Source of the DNA: Ferruginibacter sp.
GTDB lineage: Bacteria; Bacteroidota; Bacteroidia; Chitinophagales; Chitinophagaceae
Assembly: GCA_025352435.1 (NCBI GenBank)
Contig: JANXTN010000312.1
Span: 1-6,769 of the forward strand
Length of the DNA: 6,769 nt
Direction of reading: 5' to 3'
Under the pieces are notes generated by a model. That model worked only from the letters and a program-made list of their open reading frames with translations. It did no database searches and was not told the origin of the DNA. The stretch's first letter is position 1; every line of letters starts with the position of its first letter. Below are positions 1 to 4,997 of this stretch, in pieces. The translations under genes were made by a program, and so were the position numbers.

Positions 1-190
1 GTTTCTTTTCTTTTATTACAGAAGATCCGATCTTGCTTTGATAGATATTATTTTACTTTTCATTATGATTGCAAGCACTATATTTTCATTCAGAAAAGTC
101 TCCAAGACAGCTGCGTGGTTACTTGCTCCATATCTATGTTGGGTGGCATTTGCAACAGCTCTCAATTTTGAAATCTGGAGATTGAATTAA
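1..190 (+). CDS. TspO/MBR family protein, C-terminal end (5' truncated by window)
   Basis: This is the last 62 codons of a gene whose start lies left of the window, read in the frame beginning at base 2 and ending with TAA at 188-190. The translation has two hydrophobic stretches, roughly residues 9-30 and 36-54 of the visible part. It ends with the pattern APYLCWVAFATALNFEIWRL, which matches the final helix of TspO/MBR proteins (PYL-W--FA--LN--IW-LN). These are five-helix inner-membrane proteins of about 155 residues that bind porphyrins and cholesterol-like ligands. In bacteria they are linked to tetrapyrrole and stress responses. About 40% of the protein is visible, so the ligand-binding N-terminal loop cannot be judged. 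The gene is convergent with dcd, with 147 bases between them in which I see no clear terminator. Confidence 0.85.
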   Translation, partial: FLFFYYRRSDLALIDIILLFIMIASTIFSFRKVSKTAAWLLAPYLCWVAFATALNFEIWRLN

Positions 191-337
191 TTCAAATTTC
201 CTCCTACTTTCTTTCTGAAACTAGTATTGCATAAAACGTTTAGCTCTTGACATAACCTACAACATTTCGTCTTCTTGTATGCTAAGATTATTAAAATAAA
301 CCTTCGAAAGGATCAAGCATTATCAATTTATTATCCA

Positions 338-874
338 TCAAAAGGAATTTTTCCACATCATGCTTTCAACCGGCACATCCGGTTGTCCGCTGTATTTTGC
401 ATTTTTCTTTTGGTTATATTTCACTTCGATTTCTCCATCAACCGGGAAATAAATAAGTTGACCAATGGGCATTCCCTTATAAACTCTTACAGGTTGTTTT
501 ACTGAAATTTCAAGTGTCCAATGACCACAAAATCCTACATCACCCTTGCCTGCAGTTGCATGTATGTCAATCCCCAAGCGACCTGTAGATGATTTGCCTT
601 CTAAAAAAGGCACGTGGGCATGGGTCTCTGTATACTCTTCTGTTACACCCAAGTAAAACATATGCGGCAGCAACAAAATCCCCTCTTCGGGGATTTCAAA
701 ATGTTTTATCCGATTGTGTTTTTTTGCGTCCAATTCTGCATGTTCGTAGGTTGCAAGGTTTTTCCCAAGGTGCACATCATAGCTGTTACTTCCAAGGTCA
801 GTTCTGTTGTAAGGAACAACTTTTATGGTTCCTTTTTCTATCTCTTCCAAAATTCTTGTGTCGCTTAAAATCAT
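338..874 (-). CDS. dcd: dCTP deaminase
   Basis: This 178-aa protein should deaminate dCTP to dUTP in the cytoplasm, feeding dTMP synthesis through dUTPase. The family fold (trimeric, dUTPase-like) is recognisable throughout: MILSDTRILEEIEKG at the N-terminus, the GSNSYDVHLG segment at 28-37, and the active-site block EGKSSTGRLG at 92-101. In that block R99 should correspond to the catalytic arginine of E. coli Dcd (Arg115). HATAGKGDVGF lies at 105-115, and TLEIS carries E122, the equivalent of the general base Glu138. The C-terminal KKNAKYSGQ segment (156-164) is the usual nucleotide-closing tail. Length is slightly below E. coli Dcd (193 aa), as expected for this branch. The start was chosen because family members begin with M-I/R-L-S/C-D. 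No Shine-Dalgarno is visible, which is normal for Bacteroidetes. It is divergent from the PPTase gene. Whether it also hydrolyses dUTP, as some family members do, cannot be decided from sequence alone. Confidence 0.96.
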   Translation of the reverse strand: MILSDTRILEEIEKGTIKVVPYNRTDLGSNSYDVHLGKNLATYEHAELDAKKHNRIKHFEIPEEGILLLPHMFYLGVTEEYTETHAHVPFLEGKSSTGRLGIDIHATAGKGDVGFCGHWTLEISVKQPVRVYKGMPIGQLIYFPVDGEIEVKYNQKKNAKYSGQPDVPVESMMWKNSF

Positions 875-936
875 AAGTTATTTTTCTGTGTGTTACAGTT
901 TTTTGTCCGAACAAAGAAGCAGCAGTGGTCAACATC

Positions 937-968
937 TTTGTGTCCCTCACTTGTACGTTATACCTTTT
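937..968 (+). promoter_or_regulatory. Bacteroidetes-type promoter for the PPTase gene
   Basis: TTTG at 937-940 is followed after exactly 20 bases by TACCTTTT at 961-968, which matches five of the six fixed positions of the Bacteroidetes -7 element TAnnTTTG. This would place the transcript start near 973-976 and give a leader of about 25 bases before the ATG at 1000. The match is by eye; no comparable site was found for dcd on the opposite strand. Confidence 0.45.
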
Positions 969-999
969 TTGATCCTTTATTTTCTGCTATTTTTGCCGT

Positions 1000-1623
1000 A
1001 TGCCACTTGTTTACCATCAGCAAATAGATACGTTCACAAAAATAGGCGTTTGGCATATTACAGAAGACGAGAATTTTTTTCTTGACCATGTTCCTCTGCA
1101 ACGGAATATTATACATCCACACAAGCGGTTGCAACACCTTGCAGGTCGTTACTTGCTAAAAACGCTATTTCCAGAGTTCCCTATCCCCCTTATCTTAATT
1201 GCTGATACCCGTAAACCATTTTTGGATGACGAAGCTTTTCACTTCTCTATTTCTCATTGTGGTAATTACGCAGCTGCCATTGTAAGCACGACAAAAAGAG
1301 TAGGAGTGGATATTGAAATACCACACGAAAAAATTGAAAAGATTCAACACAAATTCCTATCTGAACAAGAAAAAATTATTTTTCAGAAAGACGGTGGCGA
1401 CCAAATTCAAAAACTCACAATGGCATGGAGTGTTAAAGAAGCATTGTTTAAATGGTATGGAACAGGGCAGGTTGATTTTATTGAGGACATGAATATTATT
1501 TCACTAAAAAAAACCGAAACCGGATGTGATGTGAATTGCATTTTCAAGAAAGAAAAAAATCTTTCATTGGTAGTGAAAAATGTTCTTTTAAGTGGGAATA
1601 ATTTATCTTGGATTATAACATAA
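1000..1623 (+). CDS. 4'-phosphopantetheinyl transferase (Sfp/AcpT type)
   Basis: The 207-aa product should transfer the phosphopantetheine arm of coenzyme A to a serine of an acyl or peptidyl carrier protein. The Sfp-type two-half architecture is visible: RLQHLAGRYLLK at 43-54, KPFLD at 72-76 and FSISHC at 82-87. The Mg2+ and CoA-binding motif GVDIE is at 102-106 (D104, E106), and the signature WSVKEALFK is at 143-151 (E147, K151). Length fits single-domain Sfp-type enzymes (about 200-230 aa). The ATG at 1000 is the only start that keeps the N-terminal part and sits about 25 bases after a plausible promoter start. No carrier protein, polyketide or NRPS gene is adjacent, so its partner could be a housekeeping acyl carrier protein or a distant secondary-metabolite system. 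It converges with the DUF2130 gene, with 22 bases between the two stops. Confidence 0.93.
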   Translation: MPLVYHQQIDTFTKIGVWHITEDENFFLDHVPLQRNIIHPHKRLQHLAGRYLLKTLFPEFPIPLILIADTRKPFLDDEAFHFSISHCGNYAAAIVSTTKRVGVDIEIPHEKIEKIQHKFLSEQEKIIFQKDGGDQIQKLTMAWSVKEALFKWYGTGQVDFIEDMNIISLKKTETGCDVNCIFKKEKNLSLVVKNVLLSGNNLSWIIT

Positions 1624-1645
1624 AATTGAAAAAATAATCGGTAAG

Positions 1646-2902
1646 TTACTCATCATTTGTAACCAGTTGCATGTTTATAAGATCTTGCCCCGCAATGCCT
1701 TCAACTGATCCTGAAATATGTAACGAATTTTGTATAATTAACTCAATCTGTTTTTCTTTTTTCTTCCAATTCTTTTCAAAATCTTCCCGTTCTTTCTGAA
1801 GCATCAGGCGAAGGTTATTAAAGCCCTCCCGCATTGCGCCCATATTATTTATAAACTCATGGCTGGTTAAATAATTATACATTGCGACCATTTTTTCACC
1901 TTTATTTTCTTGACTTTTTCTACTCTCATTTATTTTTAAAATGGCATTTCTTAAAACCTGCGCAAGGCTCTTAGCTTCTGAAAATGTACAGATATACACG
2001 CCGTTCTTTTCGCCAAACTGTTGCAAATCCTTGGGCATTCTTTTCGTCACAATTACTGCAATGTCAGCGCCTGTGGCAAGCATATCCTTTTTTAATTTTT
2101 CAATCCATTCTGCTGAAAACGCTTCAGTTCTTTTGCTTTCATAAATAATTTTACCGCACTCTTGTCCTACGTGATTGCGCACCGTTTGTATACAATCTGC
2201 ACCACGTACTCCTTTGCCCACCTCACTTATCAAATCAAAAGGAAAAGTCGCAGTGAGCATTTCTTCTAATGCTTGTTCCTGTACTTCCCCCTGCAATTGC
2301 ATAGAACCTTGCTCAGCCTTCCGTTTCATTTCTTCTGCAAGTTTCTTCTGGTCTTCTAATTGTTTTTCCAGTTCCCGCATACGCATGTTTTGTTCGTTTT
2401 CTTTTAAAGAGTTTTTCTCTATTTCCTGTTTGCGTATTTGTTCGCCGATGCTATGTCTTTCCTCCTGTAATTTTTTCTGAACGGTGATTTCAAGATCGGC
2501 TTCTTTATTTTTTAATTGCTGTTCTTTTTGTAAAAATTCCAGTTCTTTTTTGCGGGCCTCTTTTAATTTTTCTTCATTATCATTTTTCTCCTGTTGAAGT
2601 ATTCTTAAACGATTTTCAAAATCTGATGAAATGCTTTTGGTTAGCTGCTCCTGCATCTCTGCTTCCATCTTTATTTTTTCCTGTTGTATTTTTTTTATGA
2701 ACAGTTCATTCTCATTCTTCTTTTTTTCTTCGAATAATTGTATTTCTGCTTCTAACTTTTTTTCGCTTTCTTCCACTTTGTTTAGGGATTGTTGAAGCTT
2801 GTTTTGGTATTGCTGTTGGTATTTTTTTTCTAAATCGGCGGCAATTACATTTTCTACATCAAAAATATGCCCGCAGTCAGGGCATTTTATATTATTAGTC
2901 AT
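1646..2902 (-). CDS. DUF2130 protein: zinc-knuckle, long coiled coil and PD-(D/E)XK-like core
   Basis: This 418-aa protein of unknown function has the layout of the DUF2130 family. An N-terminal CPDCGHIFDVE (7-17) supplies one CxxC pair, as in half of a zinc ribbon. Residues about 22-215 are almost entirely Lys, Glu, Gln and Leu in heptad-like order, a long coiled coil. The conserved globular part is at about 211-325. Within it, RGADCIQTV (D236) followed by KIIYESKRT (E255, K257) has the D...ExK spacing of PD-(D/E)XK nuclease folds, and an alpha/beta stretch GADIAVIVTKRMP follows. A second helical region (about 355-395) closes the protein. The order coiled coil plus nuclease-like core recalls RmuC, but there is no membrane anchor here. 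Nuclease activity is an inference from the motif. The start is the ATG just before the CxxC, at 2900-2902. It is transcribed alone; an inverted repeat lies about 30-55 bases upstream. Confidence 0.88.
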   Translation of the reverse strand: MTNNIKCPDCGHIFDVENVIAADLEKKYQQQYQNKLQQSLNKVEESEKKLEAEIQLFEEKKKNENELFIKKIQQEKIKMEAEMQEQLTKSISSDFENRLRILQQEKNDNEEKLKEARKKELEFLQKEQQLKNKEADLEITVQKKLQEERHSIGEQIRKQEIEKNSLKENEQNMRMRELEKQLEDQKKLAEEMKRKAEQGSMQLQGEVQEQALEEMLTATFPFDLISEVGKGVRGADCIQTVRNHVGQECGKIIYESKRTEAFSAEWIEKLKKDMLATGADIAVIVTKRMPKDLQQFGEKNGVYICTFSEAKSLAQVLRNAILKINESRKSQENKGEKMVAMYNYLTSHEFINNMGAMREGFNNLRLMLQKEREDFEKNWKKKEKQIELIIQNSLHISGSVEGIAGQDLINMQLVTNDE

Positions 2903-2931
2903 TTAGCTGGTATTTGTTACAAGATAATTCA

Positions 2932-2956
2932 AATGCTACAAATTTTGTAGTGCATT
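2932..2956. repeat. Inverted repeat upstream of the DUF2130 gene
   Basis: CTACAAA (2936-2942) and TTTGTAG (2944-2950) form a perfect 7-1-7 inverted repeat. It is extended by AATG on the left (2932-2935) and CATT on the right (2953-2956) if two bases (TG) are bulged. It lies between the DUF2130 start (-) and the candidate small RNA (+). An operator for either unit is possible, but in AT-rich DNA a palindrome of this size may also be chance. Confidence 0.3.
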
Positions 2957-2961
2957 AAAGG

Positions 2962-2989
2962 TTTGAAATGGTTAAGAAACTTAGATTTA
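2962..2989 (+). promoter_or_regulatory. Possible promoter of the candidate small RNA
   Basis: TTTG at 2962-2965 and TAGATTTA at 2982-2989 (five of six fixed positions of TAnnTTTG) resemble a Bacteroidetes promoter. The 16-base spacer is shorter than the usual 19-21, which weakens the call. Transcription would begin near 2995, downstream of the ATG at 2968 that opens the overlapping short ORF. Confidence 0.25.
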
Positions 2990-2995
2990 AAAAGA

Positions 2996-3165
2996 CGAAA
3001 GAAGTTTTACTGTTCAACCTAGCCCTGATAGTAGTGGAGATTCTATTTTGCTGCCTTTTGAGCAGAAAAGATTGTAACAAATAGCAGGAGACAAAAGCTG
3101 AAAAAAATTCTGATGATAATGCTCCAAAATCTCCGACTAAAAAACCTGCAATGCTTGCAGGTTTT
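2996..3165 (+). ncRNA. Candidate structured small RNA (Bacteroidetes type, unnamed)
   Basis: The core at about 3021-3099 has a closed structure. CCTG (3024-3027) can pair with CAGG (3085-3088), and outside that AGC (3021-3023) with GCT (3097-3099). Inside is a hairpin CTGC (3051-3054) / GCAG (3062-3065) with a 7-base loop. It is extended past one bulged G by TTTT (3046-3049) / AAAA (3066-3069), and then by TC/GA. GGAGATT (3036-3042) could instead pair with AATCTCC (3128-3134), giving an alternative fold. The perfect hairpin at 3141-3165 could end the transcript. The primary pattern CCCTGATAGTAGTGGA ... GATTGTAAC ... ATAGCAGG resembles a recurrent intergenic sequence I recall from other Bacteroidetes, perhaps a Flavo-1-like motif, but I cannot name it firmly. 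The same DNA encodes a 38-aa ORF (2968-3084), the main alternative reading. Boundaries are approximate. Confidence 0.4.
3141..3165 (-). terminator. Hairpin terminator after tRNA-Leu(GAG), probably bidirectional
   Basis: This is an 11-bp perfect stem, AAAACCTGCAA (3141-3151) with TTGCAGGTTTT (3155-3165), closed by a 3-base loop. On the minus strand the stem ends in a run of six T, six bases after the tRNA-Leu(GAG) 3' end. On the plus strand it ends in four T, so it could also stop the candidate small RNA. Confidence 0.8.
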
Positions 3166-3171
3166 ACTGTG

Positions 3172-3258
3172 TGCGGCCAATCAGATTCGAACTGACACAC
3201 CCGTTGTATGGGCGCTACCACCTCAAGGTAGTGCGTCTACCAATTTCGCCATAGCCGC
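3172..3258 (-). tRNA. tRNA-Leu(GAG)
   Basis: This is an 87-nt class II tRNA. The acceptor stem GCGGCTA/TGGCCGC pairs (one G-T) with discriminator A. The D-arm contains AATTGGTAGACGC. The anticodon stem CTACC/GGTAG encloses the loop TTGAGGT, giving anticodon GAG (plus-strand 3222-3224). The long variable arm with a CCC/GGG stem is typical of leucine tRNAs, and the T-arm is GTCAG-TTCGAAT-CTGAT. CCA is not encoded, so it would be added by the CCA-adding enzyme. It reads CUC and CUU codons. Its 5' end is only 15 bases after the hairpin that follows tRNA-Leu(UAA). Confidence 0.97.
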
Positions 3259-3273
3259 TTTTTGCTTAAAACT

Positions 3274-3298
3274 AAAAAAACGCCCGAAGACGTTTTTT
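3274..3298 (-). terminator. UUCG-tetraloop hairpin terminator after tRNA-Leu(UAA)
   Basis: On the minus strand the stem is six A, then CGTC, a TTCG loop, GGCG and a T run. That is four GC-rich pairs (one G-T) closed by a cUUCGg tetraloop and flanked by complementary A and T tracts. It begins one base after the tRNA-Leu(UAA) discriminator. The T run and shape are those of an intrinsic terminator, yet another tRNA starts 15 bases later. Confidence 0.7.
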
Positions 3299-3299
3299 G

Positions 3300-3385
3300 T
3301 GCCCCGGAACGGAGTTGAACCGTTACTTACATTGCTGTAAACAGGATTTTAAGTCCTGCGTGTCTACCAATTTCACCACCGGGGC
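3300..3385 (-). tRNA. tRNA-Leu(UAA)
   Basis: This is an 86-nt class II tRNA. The acceptor stem GCCCCGG/CCGGGGC is perfectly paired, with discriminator A. The D-arm contains AATTGGTAGACAC. The anticodon stem CAGGA/TCCTG encloses the loop CTTAAAA, giving anticodon TAA (plus-strand 3349-3351). The long variable arm has a TTAC/GTAA stem, and the T-arm is AACGG-TTCAACT-CCGTT. CCA is not encoded. It reads UUA and UUG, which should be frequent leucine codons in an AT-rich genome. It lies 42 bases downstream of the tRNA-Gly hairpin, and I find no convincing promoter in that gap. Confidence 0.97.
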
Positions 3386-3427
3386 TAAACACTTTTCCTC
3401 ACTCCAATAACAGGAGAGAGAAGAGAT

Positions 3428-3458
3428 AAAAAAACTCCCGTTTGCGGCGGGAGTTTTT

Positions 3459-3459
<1 letters not shown>
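3428..3459 (-). terminator. Strong hairpin terminator after tRNA-Gly(GCC)
   Basis: ACTCCCG (3434-3440) pairs with CGGGAGT (3448-3454) around a 7-base loop, and flanking A (3428-3433) and T (3455-3459) tracts lengthen the stem. In the minus direction the hairpin is followed by a run of T and starts directly at the encoded CCA end of tRNA-Gly. It is the most GC-rich of the three hairpins in this cluster. Confidence 0.85.
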
Positions 3460-3534
<75 letters not shown>

Positions 3535-3545
3535 TTGTTATTTAT

Positions 3546-3576
3546 AAGAACTAATATCCTTAAAACAATCTACAAA
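3546..3576 (-). promoter_or_regulatory. Probable promoter of the tRNA cluster
   Basis: On the minus strand TTTG (3576-3573) is followed after exactly 19 bases by TAGTTCTT (3553-3546), a four-of-six match to TAnnTTTG. The spacing is right for the Bacteroidetes primary sigma factor. The element ends 11 bases before the 5' end of tRNA-Gly, leaving a leader of only a few bases. Confidence 0.4.
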
Positions 3577-3635
3577 CATTTTCGTTTTTGTTTTTCGGAT
3601 GGCAAAAATAAGGATTGAAATCTAATTACAAAACT

Positions 3636-3839
3636 TTATTTGTACTTAGGGTTCCAAAGTGTATTTTCAGGAATGTTTACCTGAGGTTTTCCTTTGTACC
3701 TGTGTGTGTATTGTGCTACACATGCCGAAAGAATTATGGCAATAACAACTGCTATCTGGCAATACCATAGAAAACGGGAAGAGGATATCCAACTATGTTG
3801 AAAGTCTTTTTCTTTATCTTCTAAAATTTCTTGTTCCAT
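3636..3839 (-). CDS. Small single-span membrane or lipoprotein-like protein
   Basis: I do not recognise this 67-aa protein. It has an acidic N-terminus (EILEDKEKD), one hydrophobic span at about residues 23-43 (FLWYCQIAVVIAIILSACVA), and a basic then polar tail (HRYKGK, then residues 52-67). LSAC at 37-40 has the form of a lipobox, so C40 could be a lipidation site leaving a 28-residue mature lipoprotein. However, the 21 acidic or polar residues before the span, with only R22 as flanking charge, are unusual for a signal peptide. A plain membrane anchor is equally likely. It lies 48 bases downstream of the glycosyltransferase stop, on the same strand, with a -7-like element of its own in that gap. 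Its separation from shadow ORFs rests on the coherent membrane-protein pattern and the clean placement between genes. Confidence 0.6.
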   Translation of the reverse strand: MEQEILEDKEKDFQHSWISSSRFLWYCQIAVVIAIILSACVAQYTHRYKGKPQVNIPENTLWNPKYK

Positions 3840-3859
3840 TTTTACTTGTTTTTCAAGCG

Positions 3860-3867
3860 CAAAAATA
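3860..3867 (-). promoter_or_regulatory. -7-like element upstream of the small membrane protein
   Basis: The minus strand reads TATTTTTG, a perfect match to TAnnTTTG, ending 20 bases before the ATG at 3839. No TTG or TTTG lies at the expected upstream distance, so it may be a weak or chance site in AT-rich DNA. Confidence 0.3.
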
Positions 3868-3887
3868 AGGCATTATTTATTAAAAAT

Positions 3888-4943
3888 TTATTTGACTTTG
3901 ATGATTTTAGCAAAGGTTTTTTTCTTTCTTGCGTAATATTGCCAAAGAATACTTCCTGAGTAAGTACCGTGTAATTTAAAACCAATTTTACTAAAAGTAT
4001 CTTGCTTGTTCCTGTAAAATAACACCCATTTTACAAAATGAATATGCGCTTTGGCAATAGCTATAAAATAGCCGCCATCTCCTGAAAGTAAACCTCTGTA
4101 TGCTGCTAATGCATCCAAACCAAAACGAGTAGGCATTTTTAATATTAATGCAGTTACAGAACTGTTTTTATAAATCATTATAAGGTTGTTCCGAAAGTTT
4201 AAATAAGTTTTCTTGCTGTTACCTCGAGGCAGCGTGCCGCCACCCACATGGTATACTACGGATGTGGGTTCTGTATAAATTTTAAACCCGGCTCTTTGCA
4301 TGCGCCAGCAGAGATCAATCTCTTCTTGGTGTGCAAAAAAATATTCATCGAACCCCCCTAAAGTTTTGAAAACGGATGCTCTTACAAACATTGCTGCGCC
4401 CGATGCCCAAAAGCAAGGTTCTGCAGTGTCGTATTGCCCTGTGTCTTTTTCCATTTCTTCCAGCACTCTACCTCTTGTGAAGGGATATCCGAATGCATCT
4501 ATCCAACCACCACAGGCACCGGCATATTCAAAATATTTTTTATTTTTCTCATCTAAAAGTTTCGGTTGACAGGCACCAATCATTTTATCGAATTCCATTA
4601 ATGTAATAATGGGTTCCATCCATGAGGGAGTTACTTCAACATCACTGTTGAGCAATACAAAATAATCTGCACTAATTTGTTTTAATGCGGTATTGTAACC
4701 TTTTGCAAAGCCCTCATTTGTATGATTGATAATAATTTCAACCTCGGGAAAATATTGCTTTAAAAAAATTATTGAATCGTCTGTAGATGCATTATCGGCT
4801 ACGATTATTTTTTTATTTTGGTAAGTAGATGCCACAACTCCGGAAAGATATTTTTCCAGAAAATGTTTACCATTCCAGTTTAAAATTACCACTGCTACCA
4901 ATGCTGTATTTGTAGAAGCTGTTGTATTGTCGTGCACCATCAT
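3888..4943 (-). CDS. Glycosyltransferase family 2, rhamnosyltransferase-like
   Basis: This 351-aa protein is a probable cytoplasmic or membrane-associated inverting glycosyltransferase that moves a sugar from a nucleotide donor onto a polysaccharide or lipid acceptor. The GT-A fold is clear: VAVVILNWNG at 16-25, IIVADNASTDDS at 46-57 (donor-binding aspartates), NEGFAKGYNTAL at 76-87 and the DxD-like LLNSDVEV at 97-104 (D101). WASGAAMFVRASVF is at 179-192, GGFDEYFFAHQEEIDLCWR at 196-214 (E207/E208/D210 in the catalytic-base region), and YHVGGGTL at 231-238. This pattern is that of the WbbL-like branch. The C-terminal 100 residues are basic and partly amphipathic, suggesting contact with the membrane. 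It starts with two adjacent methionines; either could be used. No other polysaccharide gene is next to it, so acceptor and sugar are unknown. Confidence 0.92.
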   Translation of the reverse strand: MMVHDNTTASTNTALVAVVILNWNGKHFLEKYLSGVVASTYQNKKIIVADNASTDDSIIFLKQYFPEVEIIINHTNEGFAKGYNTALKQISADYFVLLNSDVEVTPSWMEPIITLMEFDKMIGACQPKLLDEKNKKYFEYAGACGGWIDAFGYPFTRGRVLEEMEKDTGQYDTAEPCFWASGAAMFVRASVFKTLGGFDEYFFAHQEEIDLCWRMQRAGFKIYTEPTSVVYHVGGGTLPRGNSKKTYLNFRNNLIMIYKNSSVTALILKMPTRFGLDALAAYRGLLSGDGGYFIAIAKAHIHFVKWVLFYRNKQDTFSKIGFKLHGTYSGSILWQYYARKKKTFAKIIKVK

Positions 4944-4950
4944 TCAGTTA

Positions 4951-4958
4951 CAAACATA
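4951..4958 (-). promoter_or_regulatory. -7 element of the glycosyltransferase promoter
   Basis: The minus strand reads TATGTTTG, a perfect TAnnTTTG, ending seven bases before the first ATG (4943). An upstream ATTG at 4984-4981 is a partial -33 match with a 22-base spacer, slightly long. The transcript would begin within a few bases of the start codon. Confidence 0.5.
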
Positions 4959-4997
4959 CTTCATTTGTAAAATTTATGGACAATTGCATTTCATTTA

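Noticed and set aside
191..337. Short palindromes in the TspO-dcd gap (AAACGTTT; CCTT-CGA-AAGG)
   Set aside because: Stems of four pairs without T runs, at the level expected by chance in AT-rich DNA.
275..1085. Plus-strand ORFs of 76-95 aa overlapping dcd and its upstream region
   Set aside because: They are antisense shadows of dcd with no domain or promoter support.
1644..1663. GTTAC...GTAAC inverted repeat at the PPTase/DUF2130 convergent junction
   Set aside because: Five AT-rich pairs with a 9-base loop, mostly inside the DUF2130 coding end, and no T run; too weak for a terminator.
2968..3084. 38-aa plus-strand ORF (basic head, hydrophobic middle, SRKDCNK end) as a protein gene
   Set aside because: Not listed as a CDS because the pairing pattern continues past its stop codon and the possible promoter lies after its ATG. 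It is kept as the alternative to the RNA in the findings.
2955..3221. 88-aa ORF on the minus strand across the candidate RNA and tRNA-Leu(GAG)
   Set aside because: It begins inside the tRNA gene and reads through its terminator hairpin; the composition is not protein-like and the tRNA call is far stronger.
3113..3340. 75-aa ORF on the plus strand in the tRNA cluster
   Set aside because: It is the antisense of two tRNA genes and two hairpins, with no start context or recognisable domain.
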